A stretch of DNA of 64,000 nucleotides from Mactra quadrangularis (Eukaryota; Mollusca; Bivalvia; Venerida; Mactridae), in the NCBI GenBank assembly GCA_025267735.1, contig CM046297.1:28050011-28114010 (forward strand), read 5' to 3'. Within the stretch, counting starts at the first letter, position 1. Every line of letters starts with the position of its first letter. A program made the position numbers and the translations under genes. The notes below the pieces were generated by a model that was not told the DNA's origin, searched no databases, and saw only the letters and a list, made by a program, of their open reading frames with translations. Below, piece after piece: positions 23,095 to 35,400 of the stretch.

Positions 23095-23541
23095 GATCGT
23101 TGAGCAAGTGGCGATCCGATCCGAACCACGATTCATGTGTAGCGATTCACGAATCGAACCACGAATCACGTGTTAATGGAAAAGCATACAGAAATTCATG
23201 TAATAACACAAAAGTGAAAAATACAGAAACTTTTACTATATAGGAAACCACGAACTCCAAACATAACTGTCAAATGTTTTATGGGCATTTCAGTGATTGC
23301 ATTTTTGTTCAAAAGTGCATCAATCGAAATCTTTATGCAAGGTAATTCGGTCCCTACATAAATTAAAGTTTTCATTAGTAGTGTGACTTGTTTTCAGTGG
23401 TAATTACGCTGAAAATGTTCTTTCGTTTTTTTCCTAAAACTAGATCGCGATCCGACGATTTCGGACGTGTCGAATATTCGTACTCGATTTTCTGGTCTAG
23501 ATCGCGAATATCCGAGTACTCGGATACTCGCCGCAGCCCTA
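23095..23541 (+). mobile_element. hAT-type MITE, GATCCGA family, copy 1
   Basis: Starts TAGAGCTGTAGATCGTTGAG and ends CGCCGCAGCCCTA. Flanking 8-mers GACGTACA and GACGAACA match at 7 of 8, an aged hAT-type duplication. Subterminal regions carry CGATCCGATCCGA and CCGAGTACTCGGATACTCG repeats. Two more copies lie at 31.6 and 35.5 kb. Confidence 0.8.
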
Positions 23542-23826
23542 GACGAACACTAGTCTTACAGTCTTATAGAGACTCAAATATCTTCTAATTTAATGATCAA
23601 TCAATCCAAGTGTATTTTGAAATAAGTTCGTAAACAAAATACGAGTACATCTCTTTTAAAATCTTCCTGGGTGTAATGATAAAAGTAAACAAAATAATTA
23701 TTATTCAATTTGGTATGTCGTCTGCTTTTTAGAATTCAAACTGTATGTTTTAAGAAAACGGTTTTGCAGTACAAAGAAATACCCGTTTCTTTACCATTTT
23801 ATTTTGAAATTCAAGCTATATATGAG

Positions 23827-23844
23827 GTGTGTGTGTGTGTGTGT
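23827..23844. repeat. GT dinucleotide microsatellite
   Basis: Nine GT units. Confidence 0.9.
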
Positions 23845-24238
23845 ATACAAAAATACAAATAATGCATGCACTGTAAACTTACTATAGAATTTCAATAATC
23901 ATTTCATCGGATTTTTGTAACTTCCTAGTTGTTTTTTGTTCAATTTACTCAGGTGTTTAAGCGATTGGTGACTTGAATATACTGCCTATTCTAGCATTGA
24001 GATGACACTAAATTGGAGGACCTATGAGTAACATGCTTGGATTTTAGAATTTAGGATTTTCGTAGAACAAAGTATAGTTTTTATTGTTTCTTACAAGTAT
24101 TAATACATGTGTATAGTGTAAAGTAAAAATAAATACAATGTCTAGTTTAATATGTATTAAAATACTGCATTGCCTTATACGAGCAGTTTGAATATTATTT
24201 TAATTTTATGGAATTTACAGTAGTTCAGATTTTTATGC

Positions 24239-24600
24239 TGCGGAGAGCTCACCTAACCGAGTACGCGTTAAGTTAAGATTTTTGGTCTCAAATTGCTTTA
24301 ACGTAGTTTATTTATTTTTACATTTGTTTACTTTGTTTTGTTGCGGACAGCTCACCTAACCGACTACGCGTTAAGTTAAGAAATTTAGTCCTAAGGACAA
24401 AATAGATTAGTAGTGGTCATATTGACGTTCACTTATGTAGTTAGACGTAGTTAAGAGTGTACGTAGTTTGTTGTAGTGTCACTAGCATTAACTACAATGA
24501 TGTTAAGTTCGAGCTTCAGTAGAAACTACGTTCAAATACTTTTAACTACGTCTAACTACGTCAAAAACGTTAAGCTTACTTAATGTACGGTCAACTATGA
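24239..24600. repeat. Direct repeat plus TAACTACGTC foldback
   Basis: A 40-bp segment (TGCGGACAGCTCACCTAACC...TTAAGTTAAG) is repeated at 24239 and 24342. Downstream, TAGACGTAGTTAA at about 24442 is inverted against TAACTACGTCTAACTACGTC at about 24542. Probably transposon ends with nested repeats. Confidence 0.6.
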
Positions 24601-27400
24601 ATATCCACCATTACGTTCAATAACGAAAAGCAAGCTTTGTGTGAACGCGATTTTAAGTTGCCTGGAATACCAAATCATAATTATTTCATAATGTTCCAAA
24701 GTGAACAATCATTTAAATGAATAATGTACTATGATTATTTAAGTAAGAATTCCTCTGATCTAAAACTAGGTTAATGATCACAGAACGTTTCTCAGAAAAC
24801 TGGTCTGTATTTGTACATTGTATTTCTTACGTTTTCAACTTGTCAAATTTTGAAATTTAATTTAAATTATTTAATTTCACGGTGGCAATACTACGTCACT
24901 ATGACATATCAGAGCTGCAAAAACGTATAAAGCTGGCGTTGGAGACGTGATGCGCAGCCATAAGTACTCACGTTTATGCTTAGTCTCGAGTATGTATCAA
25001 ATCTTACAAGAATTAAAGGACTGACAGCTCTTTTAAACTCTGAGTCGAGGCGAATTTTTCACTGTTTTCTTCCGTAGCATTGGTCATAGTCATAGAGTGA
25101 TTTCTAAACTATTATTTTGTATGAAAAAATTAAAAAAGTACAAGCGTGTGTAATTTTGGTAAGAAAATACACGATTCTAGGACAAACTGACCTGTATATT
25201 GTTAGAAATACATACAATAATTTTCCAAGAATTGTGCTCAAATTATTTATATCGTTACTAACGTGGTAGGTTCTCAAACAAAAAAACATCGCCATCTTCT
25301 ACTGTTGTGAGTCAATTTCTACACAACTTGTCATAACTAAAACTCTGTATTAAAACTTCCAAAATGTTTGTATACAATTTTAGGAGGGTGCCATTTCATG
25401 GTACCAGGCAGAGTTACTGAATAGTAGTTTCAGCAACTTGCATTGGCTCTTATTAACAAAACCAAGCCAGTTCGTATTTATAAATTACTGAAAAATTTGA
25501 TTTAGAATTTCGGAAAAATTGATTGTAAATTGAAGTCTGTGGAAGAGCACCTTTAAGGTTGGTTTTCTCTGAAATAGCTCTTATTTAATATAGATTCGAC
25601 ACAATCATTGCGGGAATAGAGGAATAAGAAAATACATGGTCTTAATTTAAAGGATATCTTTAAACGATATCTAACCTATCTGGACAAACAAGAGCATGAC
25701 TGAGTTCATGATTTATTGTTAGATCTGAAAACAAAAAATACTTTATCGCAGAACAAATTTGATTGGCAATTTGTATTAAGTACATGATTTGGAATCTATC
25801 GTACGTTAAATTTCCTCTTAGAAAGATCATGTAATTACGTCAGTTTGTGAGAATAGTGTTTAAAACCTCTCAACCAATCAGAGAGCTGATGACGTCATTG
25901 ATATAGGAGAACTGTACGGAAGTAAGGATATTCCTGTAATAATGACACATTCTGGTAATAATAAGGTTTGTTACAAAATACTAGTAGGACATGCCACGTG
26001 ACAAAATTTTACAACTTCTAGTAAATGTATCGCCTCGACAGAATTTGAAGTATTGTTTATGTCTTGAATCAGGTGTTTATGATTGTTCTTAACATCTTAT
26101 TATTTAAACCTTTGGCTTGCTGAAAAGTAAAGTGTATGTAGGTTTTTCAGGGTGTTTGGAAAAATATATAATTTGTGTCACATTCACGAAATATTTCAAA
26201 TTGAGTAATCAGGTATACTTAAATAATCATAATTACGTAATTTTAGAAATGAAGGTATTGTTCTGTTCTGTTCTTACATATTCCATATGTTGCTATGTTC
26301 TTAATACTAAGTTATGTAATACTCGTGTAGATGTTGTACAATCCGAGGAAAGCACTTGATCTACCCTAAACCTCAAGTAGATAATTTCAGATAGATTAGT
26401 TTCATAATAAAATTTCTTCATACTCACGTGCATGTATATTTCGCAGAAGTTTGAAGGGAGAAACACTGTAGCAATAATGATTCATAGACTAAATTACCAC
26501 ATGTTTTGAGATCTCTGGAGTACAGCGGTATCGGAGTATACCATAGAATACTTGTAGTCAAGCATCGAGACTTACATTAATATTGGAATTGATAAACATA
26601 TAGTAACAGTAAAGAGCTCTGGGTGGGACAAAAAACTCACAGTTTATATTGAAGTGTTAATAGTGCTATTTGAAATAATTGGATTTTTATATAATTGTAA
26701 ATATTGGAATAAGGTGGATATTTTTATCTGGTCTGAATATGCTTAGAACATATGAGTAGACAATTTCTGTTGCTTTTAAGGTGAGCAATACTACGAACGC
26801 TAGTCTCATACAGGTACTTGATGGCGATGCTACATTTGTAAATATTGACAATTTTATTTAAAGGTTTTCCGAGTTTCGATATGATACAGATATTATGGTT
26901 AAGTAACAGATGTAGGAGACAATGCTAGAATATATTTGAATAAGAAACTGGTTGTTGTTGTTTTAAAATACGCCGTTGAATAACCATTTTTTTAATTTGA
27001 AATTTATGCCAAGTAATATATTATTTTAGCTTAACGACTTTTGTAAATACCCTCTATTTAGATTTTACGCTATTTTTTACTTATTATTATTCAGAGGAAC
27101 ATTCATTGAGATGCATTTTCTTTTATTTATCAATCAAGGAAACGTTGTGTTAAGATGGTTATTCTTATATTTGATTAAAATAATAACATTATTTCTTGTA
27201 TTATGCTTAAAAAATAGGTTTAGTCTTTTTATACGAGAGATTTTTTAGAATTTTGAAACTTATCAAGATAAAATCTAGTTGAAGATGAATTATTAAAAAA
27301 ATACTATTTTACAAGTAGTTGGGTATCAAAAACCGTATTTCTATTAGCGGTGTCATAGTTGATTGCATCGCAGTGGATGCTCATTTGTTGACTTGCTCAC
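24601..27400. other. Mostly unique AT-rich sequence, no gene seen
   Basis: Short open frames only. A dispersed segment near 25410-25510 (GTTTCAGCAACTTGCATTGG and what follows) is shared with about 31030-31100 and 59800-59870. Nothing else is recognisable. Confidence 0.4.
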
Positions 27401-27412
27401 AAGCTCTGAACA

Positions 27413-27638
27413 GCAGCGTGTTCAGTTACTCCGAACGTTCCGAAACGTTCCGTAACCTTAAGATCGGGACAACTCAACCCAAAGACAACTAAATCCGAGA
27501 AATCTCAACACCTCACTAACGGTTTGAGTTGTCCCAACTTTGGGTTGAGTTACAAAATGTATCCATGGGTTGAGTTGTCTACGGGTTGAATTGTCCCGTA
27601 CCGTAACGTTCGCTAACAGTCGTTACTGAACACGCTGC
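27413..27638. mobile_element. Foldback element, 226 bp
   Basis: Outer inverted ends GCAGCGTGTTCAGT (left) and the complement ACTGAACACGCTGC (right). Inner inverted arms are built of GGGACAACTCAACCC. Part of the inner sequence recurs at 4.5 kb. No target duplication could be read with certainty. Confidence 0.7.
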
Positions 27639-27639
27639 A

Positions 27640-29150
27640 TGCCTAGTTTTCTGGATGTAAACATACAGAACTAAAAGTTAATTAAACATGCTTAATTTAG
27701 TTAAAATAACTAACATTACTGAACATAGGTCAATCAATACAATGGTTAATATAATACACCATATGATTAAACGGCAACTAAGAAAATGAAATCCTCGCTC
27801 TTAGTAGATGAAAATACCCTCTAGCTCTATTGAGACGGTTAAATAATCACATAAATGGTAATTACAACTTGAATTTGACTGAAGTTTAATAAGTGATATT
27901 AGCCAAAAGGTGCCTAGACAAATGAATTTTGAGATGACAGTATCATACTAGGCGCAAGTTATTTTTCTTTAATCAAAGATTATTTATGTAACTATGTTTA
28001 AATCATATGTAATAGATAAATTAATTTATGTTCATTTTGGAATATGCTTAGTAAATTTAATATTAACATTTAGTCGCTTAAGAGATTGGGGTACAGGAGA
28101 CATGTGAATTCCGGAATTAGGTACTTTAGTCGGTTATCTTTCCCTGATAAAATCTGAAGCAATCCAATTGGTAAGTAGGTCCTTACAGTTTGAATCCTCG
28201 GATTTTATCATTAAATTCTTATGTAAGGATAACAAAACATTTCATCTAATATCTTTCTTGTTAATGAAGATATTAACAGAAGTGATGAAATTTAGATAGT
28301 TTTTTATTCAACAATACTTAGATTAAATTTCAAACAAATCAACTTATTTATTAAAAAAAAGGATTAATTTTGAAATTGACATTGAAAAGTAAGGGTAAAA
28401 TCCAAGAAATCCAACTAATTGGACCTACCTATTTGAAGAGTATACAAGAGAGAATAACTGATTAAAGTCCCTTCTTGGTGGTAAGATGAAGTGTCCGTTT
28501 ATTTGATATATTTTTATTTTTTGAAAAAGGAGCGTACAATGAGCAAAACCATCCAGACAGCCATTGTTTGAGTTTTTATAATACAATAAGGTTCTGCTAT
28601 CAATACCAACTTTGGTTTTTTGCAGAATCGTGCAAATGCTTTAATTGCAAAAGAAAATGTCCCCCATTTTAGACCGTTCTGTTATTAAAACCATCGATTT
28701 AGGTAGTATTAACAATCAAACTTTTCTGCATGTGACACATTTCTGTCACCAGATTACCACATAACTAACATGTTAATTAAGTGATTAACTAGTTACGTAA
28801 CTGATTAACCTGTCTTTAACGTATCTAAATTTACTAGCGATTATCGAGTTACATAATTTGATATTCATTTAGTTAACTTGTTGATTTCGGGTTTATCGAT
28901 GGCAGAAATACGACACCATAATATTCGCATGTTGTTTTTATTTTTTCAGGATTATCCAAACAGTAAGATGAGCAGAATTGACATCTTGATTATTACTAAA
29001 AACAATTGATTGTGTTATTCACACCTGACTTATATTCACGTGAGCCAAGGATTAGGATTTTCGGCTTTTCAAACAGTGAATTAAATAATCATCAAAAATT
29101 GTTAAGAAAACCCATAGCTTATAGTTAAAAAACAATAACTGAGGAGAAAC
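27640..29150. other. Upstream region of the receptor gene
   Basis: AT-rich; no core promoter can be assigned. A segment around 28770-28910 containing AACTAGTTACGTAACT is shared with about 40615-40700 and so is repetitive. A non-coding 5' exon cannot be excluded. Confidence 0.3.
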
Positions 29151-29287
29151 ACGAGGATTTCATAAGTATCGTCGATACTTTTAAGTTATTCCTACGGATA
29201 TAAGTGAAAACAGCTTAGATTTCTAAATATTTGTGATTTTTAAAATCGTTGATTCATAAATAGTTCTGTTCGGTTCTATTCTCAAAA

Positions 29288-29458
29288 ATGGATTTAGACT
29301 TACGACAAAAAGTGTTGGAGAGTTCGGATGATTGGACTAACGATGTCAATGAAACAAGTTTAGATTATGATTTTATGACAAGACATTCTACTTTATCTAT
29401 AGCATTTTTAACTTTTACATGTGTGTCAGTGGTTTTAGGGAACATAGGGAACGTCATG
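29288..29458 (+). CDS. Receptor exon 1 (N-terminus and first half of TM1)
   Basis: Codes 57 residues ending G-N-I-G-N-V-M. The ATG is followed by the donor GTGAGT at 29459. Phase 0. Without splicing the frame continues only eight codons. Confidence 0.85.
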
Positions 29459-32400
29459 GTGAGTATGCAGTTTGTTTTATAAGGTCCTGCATGCTTTGTG
29501 TACTTGTTTAGAGAAGCCGGCTATGCTACTTTACAGCTTTTTATAAAGTCCTGCATGCTTTGTGTACTTGTTTAAGGAAGCTGGTTATGTTACCTTACAG
29601 TTCGTTTATAAAGTCCTGCATTTTTGTGTACTTGTTTAGGGAAGCCGCTATGCTATTTTACAGTTCGTTTATAAAGTTGTGCATGTTTTGTGTACTTGTT
29701 TATGGAAGCCAGTTATGTAACCTTACAGTTCGTTTATAAAGTCCTGCATGTTTAAGGAAGCCGATTATGTTACCTTACAGTTTTTTTATAAATTCATGCA
29801 TGCTTTGTGTACTTGTTTACAGAAGCCGGTTATGTTACCTTACAGTTCGTTTATAAAGTCCTGCATGTTTTGTGTACTTGTTTAAAGAAACTGGTTATGC
29901 TACCTTACAGTTCGTGCAGCCGACAAATTGACTCAACAGAATTATTACACCCTCGCAGGTACCTATTTACACCTGGGTGGTGTGAAGCGATCGCATGTAA
30001 AATTCTTGCTCAAGGAAATTAGCAGTGTCACTAGTGGGATTTGAACTCAGGACCTCTCGATCCCTAAGCGTGCGTCCTACAACTGGACTACTGCTCCTAC
30101 ATCTGGTCACCCTGTTTTCCTGTGTTGGGGCTGAGAAGTCGAGCTTTTGTATGTTGGTCACGTGCTTACTCTGTTAACGTAATTTCAAGGGCTGACAACT
30201 CGACCTTTGTAGGTCGATCCTTTACGTTCTATCATTGCGTAATTGCGATAAATCATATATGATGATATTGCATTTTCTATGTACGATGTTTTCGTGAAAC
30301 TTAAGAGTTTATAATTATGTATACAGTATGTCATTACTGTCTAAATTGTATTACATTTCAAACTTGTTAAAGCCTAATTTTTGCATGACATGCGTTTATT
30401 CAATAAAACACATTCTAAGCAGTGTTTAAACTTTCATAACTGTATATTTGAATTTTAATGATTTTAAATTCTAATGCAAATGAATACGTTAAGCAAATTT
30501 ACAAAAAAAATGGAAAACACACCATGATAATATTATTATAATGGTTAGTAAAATTGATGCATTTATATCATATAAAATTAACACGCATGCGCCTTTGTTA
30601 ACACGAGCAAAAACTTGTTAATGTATTCAACAAATCATGAATGCGCGCATCTCAAACTTAACTAAATAAAAGCTTATATCTATAAGTCTCAAAATTTTCC
30701 CATTTTTTCGACGTTGTCATGGGCGGTTCCAGCGGGGTGCAGGGGGTTCAGGGGGGGGGGTCCAAACCCTCCTAGAATTTGGAAACTGTACATGTTCATT
30801 AGGGTATTTCTTGCCTGTAAGACATTTTTAAGTAGCATGAAGTAATTTGTCTCTGTGCTTAACGTAGATTTAATGGTTATGTAATCAATTTGTTGCATTT
30901 TTTTTCTGCAAAATGTGTATAATGTGGTTGTGGTTCCAGGTTCAGACCCCCCCCCATAGAAAAAAATCCTGGATCCGCCACTGGTTGTCCTATCAGGGTA
31001 TCGGCCATAGTTTAAAACCATTTGTTTCAGCAATTTACATTGGCTCTCACGAACAAAACCGAGCCAATCCGATTACAAAGATACTGAAAAATCTCATGCG
31101 GGTTACTTGGGCAATATCATTGTAATTACAGTCCGAGATAATGAGCATCCTTAACGTGATTATTTCTTCTAAAAATGGACTAACCCGGGTCGATAGCGCA
31201 GTTGGTAGCGCGTCGGGATTTGGATACTCGTGCCCGAGGGGGTGCGGGTTCGAATCCCACCCGGGGAGGTTATACCCTTCCATGAAAATTTGACAATAAT
31301 GTCGATTTTCCTTCATTGATTAGATAATATGGAGAAGTTTCCGGCCTTGTGGAAGGGTAGGTGAGTAATGGTTATAGACAATGGTCCAGGAAAGCTAGGT
31401 TAGGTGCGCTGGACGCCGTGAAATGACCTAAATTGTGTTGATACGGCGTTAACTCCAATAAATAAAATAAATAAAAATGGTCTGCATTGCACTATAATCA
31501 ATATACAGCGGTTGGCAATAAGGTCCGTACCAGTTACGGTACATTCCGGTGAAAAAGTACCTCCCTTAGGGCTGTGGATCGTTGAGTTAGTGGCGATCCG
31601 ATCCGAATCACGATTCATGTGTATCGATTCACGAATCCAACTTCGAATCACTTGTTAATAAAAAAGCACTCAGGAATTCATGTAATAACAAAAAAAGTAA
31701 AGAATTACGGAAGTTTTTACTATATGGAAACATTCCTATTACCAGACGTGTTACGGGCATTTTCAGTGATAACATATTTGTCAAACTTTTGACACGAGAT
31801 AATTCGGTCCCTACTTACTTAATCAATCAATCAATATTAACGAAAAGCGAAACAGGAAGTTTAGTGTTTCTTATACGAGTCTAAATTAAGCCGAAAATGT
31901 TCTATATTTTTTCCTAAAAATAGATCGTGATTCAACGATTTTGGACGTGACAAATATATGCACTTTATCCGAGTACTCGGATACTCGCAGCAGCCCTAAC
32001 CCTCCTATAACAAACGCACACTATTTTTTACAAGAATGAGGCGTTATGATAAAGTTTATTTTTACAATTTCAGTAGCACCGTCCAATCAGCACTTTGATC
32101 CTCTATCTGATGACTTTTATATTCAATTTTTACTAACATTCTTCGTCAGCTGACGTGCGTCAATTCTAAGTCCCCTGCAGGAGTTTGACTTTGACGGATT
32201 ACAGGAAATAAGTTTTTTTAAATCAATATTTTACATGTGCTTTTAACGACGTAGATATACCACGTGATCGAATGATAAAAATCCAATTTAAAACTTTAAT
32301 GACTCGCCTCGCCTGGAATTGAAAAATACTGATATGACTTTTATTTCTTTATCAATTATAATGGAATATATATTTATACAGACTGTGCTTTTCTGTCGGA

Positions 32401-35400
32401 AAAAAGTACGTTTTCCATGAAGAAATTATTAATAGGAAATTACGATCAGTTATTTTTAAACATCGAGTTACTCACTCCTAAAAATATATACCAAAAGTAA
32501 AATTCTGAACTGAAGCAGTCTAAAAAGTCTGAAAATTTGTTTAAATGTTTTGCAAACTTCACTATAAGAAGTAATAATCAAATATTCATTAAAATATCAA
32601 CTTTTTTCACTCATAGAACTGACCAACTGTTTCATGCAAACTGGACAAAAACAAATAGAAATTTTCTTTATTGTTTATGCCGAATCAATCATTCAACATA
32701 GGTTTGTCGCGTTTGGTCATCAGAAATGTTCACCCTGATTAACTGATCAATCTCGCATTTTTACGTTTCTGGACACCCCCTTAAAAATGGCCGTCACAGC
32801 CTTGAAATTGGTGTTTTTAACTAGATTTAGTGAATTTCACTTTCGCGCGCCTCCCTCATAAAAATCGGGGTCATTGAGTGCAGAGAAATGGCGAAAATGC
32901 TGATAAGAAAAGATGTTTAGTCTCTGAAAAGAACTCGCACTTTAGACATCAATTTTGGAAATATTACTGTATGAAATGCAAAGTTGGCATTGAAAAAAAG
33001 AGCGAAAATTGCTTTTTTTTCCCCATTTTTGCTCCGCTCCAGCGTTGCCATTGTAACTGGAATCGGAATTTTTTTCTAAAAGGTAGTCACCCAAGAAATA
33101 ACTTGGCCAAGTTGCATTTCTGTCTGTTCATTACAAATGAAATTAAAGCATCTTGAAATAGCCCTAGCTCGTTAAGGCGCAAAATGGATGCTATTTACAC
33201 ATGTCGCAACCAGTAAAGGGTTAATTGATTTTGTTTGCAATCTGAGTTATCCAGAGACAGTATATTTGATTTAAAGTTACATAAAAAGCATGCAGTTTCA
33301 AGTAAATTTTATTTTACATATAAACATACAGTATGACCTAAAATTATTGACAGAACTTGTTATGCATAGTTGAGAATAGTTGAACACTTTGTGGACACAC
33401 TTAACTTAATATCGTTAATTGATGTGTTTTCAATCACTTACATATTCATTTCCTTATTCAAGTGCATGATAGATTATCATTAATAAATTAAGAATTTCTG
33501 ATGGTTCTATTATTCTATTATTATTATTATTTCCAACTAAATGAATATAAATTGTTCCAGAGGCGGATCCAGGATTTTTTCTAGGGAGTGGGGGTCTAAA
33601 CTTTTTCTAGTGAGTTCCAAACTTTCAAAATCACAACCACATTGTACATTGTTTGCAGAATAACGCAACATATTAATAATAATGCTAAACAAAACAAATG
33701 AAAAGTTTACAACACACGTCAGATAAATAAATGCAATAACTTAAAATTTCTCGTCTGGCTGTCTTGCCACATAAAGTACGTACGCTTTTTAGTCTAACCT
33801 TTGCTGAATTTAATGGCGGCCCCCATGAGAAAAGTTAGACAGTAATTAGGCAGTAACAGCCGAAAAGTTCCGCATGCACAGGCATATTTAAAACGCATTC
33901 CATATAAGAGCGCACACTTCGGTGTGCTCAATAAAACTATATAACCACTAGATCTACATGTATATTAAACACAAAGGCATACAAGAGAAAATTGTTTCTT
34001 GCAACTAAAAACAGCTTACTGTTAAAAAATACACTCATGGACAGGTACATTTTGGAAATTTCAGGGGTGGGGGGTCCAGACCCCTCGATCCCCACGCTGG
34101 TGCCGCCTATGTGCTCTACGGTTACATAAGAGTTAAATGTAATGCCAGTCTCACAAGGTGGTCACGTGGGCGTTATTTAACAAACATTCATCTATTTATT
34201 CTCGTTTATTTTGAATTCTATGTAACTATTCAGACGTGACATGTACTGAAAGCAAAATAAATTGTCATGGAATGCACCGACAAAACAAATAAAACATGGA
34301 TGCTTTGAGGGCTTAGAAATGGAATTTAATATACATTAAAGACTTTCAAATAGAACTTAATTGACAATTAAATGATTATTATTAATCTCTTGTGGCAATA
34401 CATTCTCATAAACTAAAATACAGTGTCGGCTTCAAGTATTTTTGAAAAATGAAAACTACAACAGAAACTGATTATGCACATCATTAGTAATTTTACTATA
34501 ATTTAAGCCAATTCATGTACAGTATTTAGAATTATATGTTAATAAACTAAATAATGCCGGTACTGAAACTTGCTATGATAATTTGTTGTTTCTTTTTTAT
34601 GGGTAAAAGTTAAAGCCACTATATATAAAGATAAATATTCATTTACAGCAGACATAAAAATTGTCTAACAACCAACCAATATATCAATCTCCGTAAACGG
34701 ATATCCAGTAGAGCGTTGTCGTACAGGATCTCTAAGATCTCAATGAAGGGTCACGTCGACATGACCTTTATGTCGACCAATCAATGCGTAACTTTCATCT
34801 TGACGAAACATTATCAATAACATTTTGATTTCATTATTTCTATTTTTAGACCAATGTTTGCGAGCTAATTTAACAACGGTATTTTTACAGTCTGCGACTG
34901 GATGGCTCATTTCAAATTGCATGACGTAGACGGTGTAAACAAGTTACTAATCATAACAATTTTGTCATGAATATTATGATGAGAATAGGTTACCTGAACG
35001 TGACCCTCGCTGGAAAGCGACTAGATCTAAATTAGCGAGTAGTCGAGCGGAAAATTTTAGATCGGGTTTTAATCAGATTGCCAATATATCAAAATATAAC
35101 ATGCATAAGATTCCCAATACTATTTCTTACCATTTTAACTTCGAAGTTTAAGTTTCTTAAAAAGGGGTCCTTTTGGAAGAGCACATTTTATATTTATTTT
35201 TGCTTTAAATATTAAATGTATATTATCAAAAATTATTTTTGAAGTTTAATTCGGTTATTTAAAGGAAATTGTTTCTTATCACATGACTTTTATAAAACAT
35301 ATAGTGATACAAATCTTTTGTTTGAGGTTTTGAATGCCAAATTCTACTTTCGGTTTCGGTTTACTTTCACTTTGAAATGCAAGACATAATATGACGATAT

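Noticed and set aside
31182..31256. tRNA-like cloverleaf with a 7-bp acceptor stem
   Set aside because: The same head occurs in at least four places, each followed by the same body, and the anticodon arm is not canonical. It is a SINE head.
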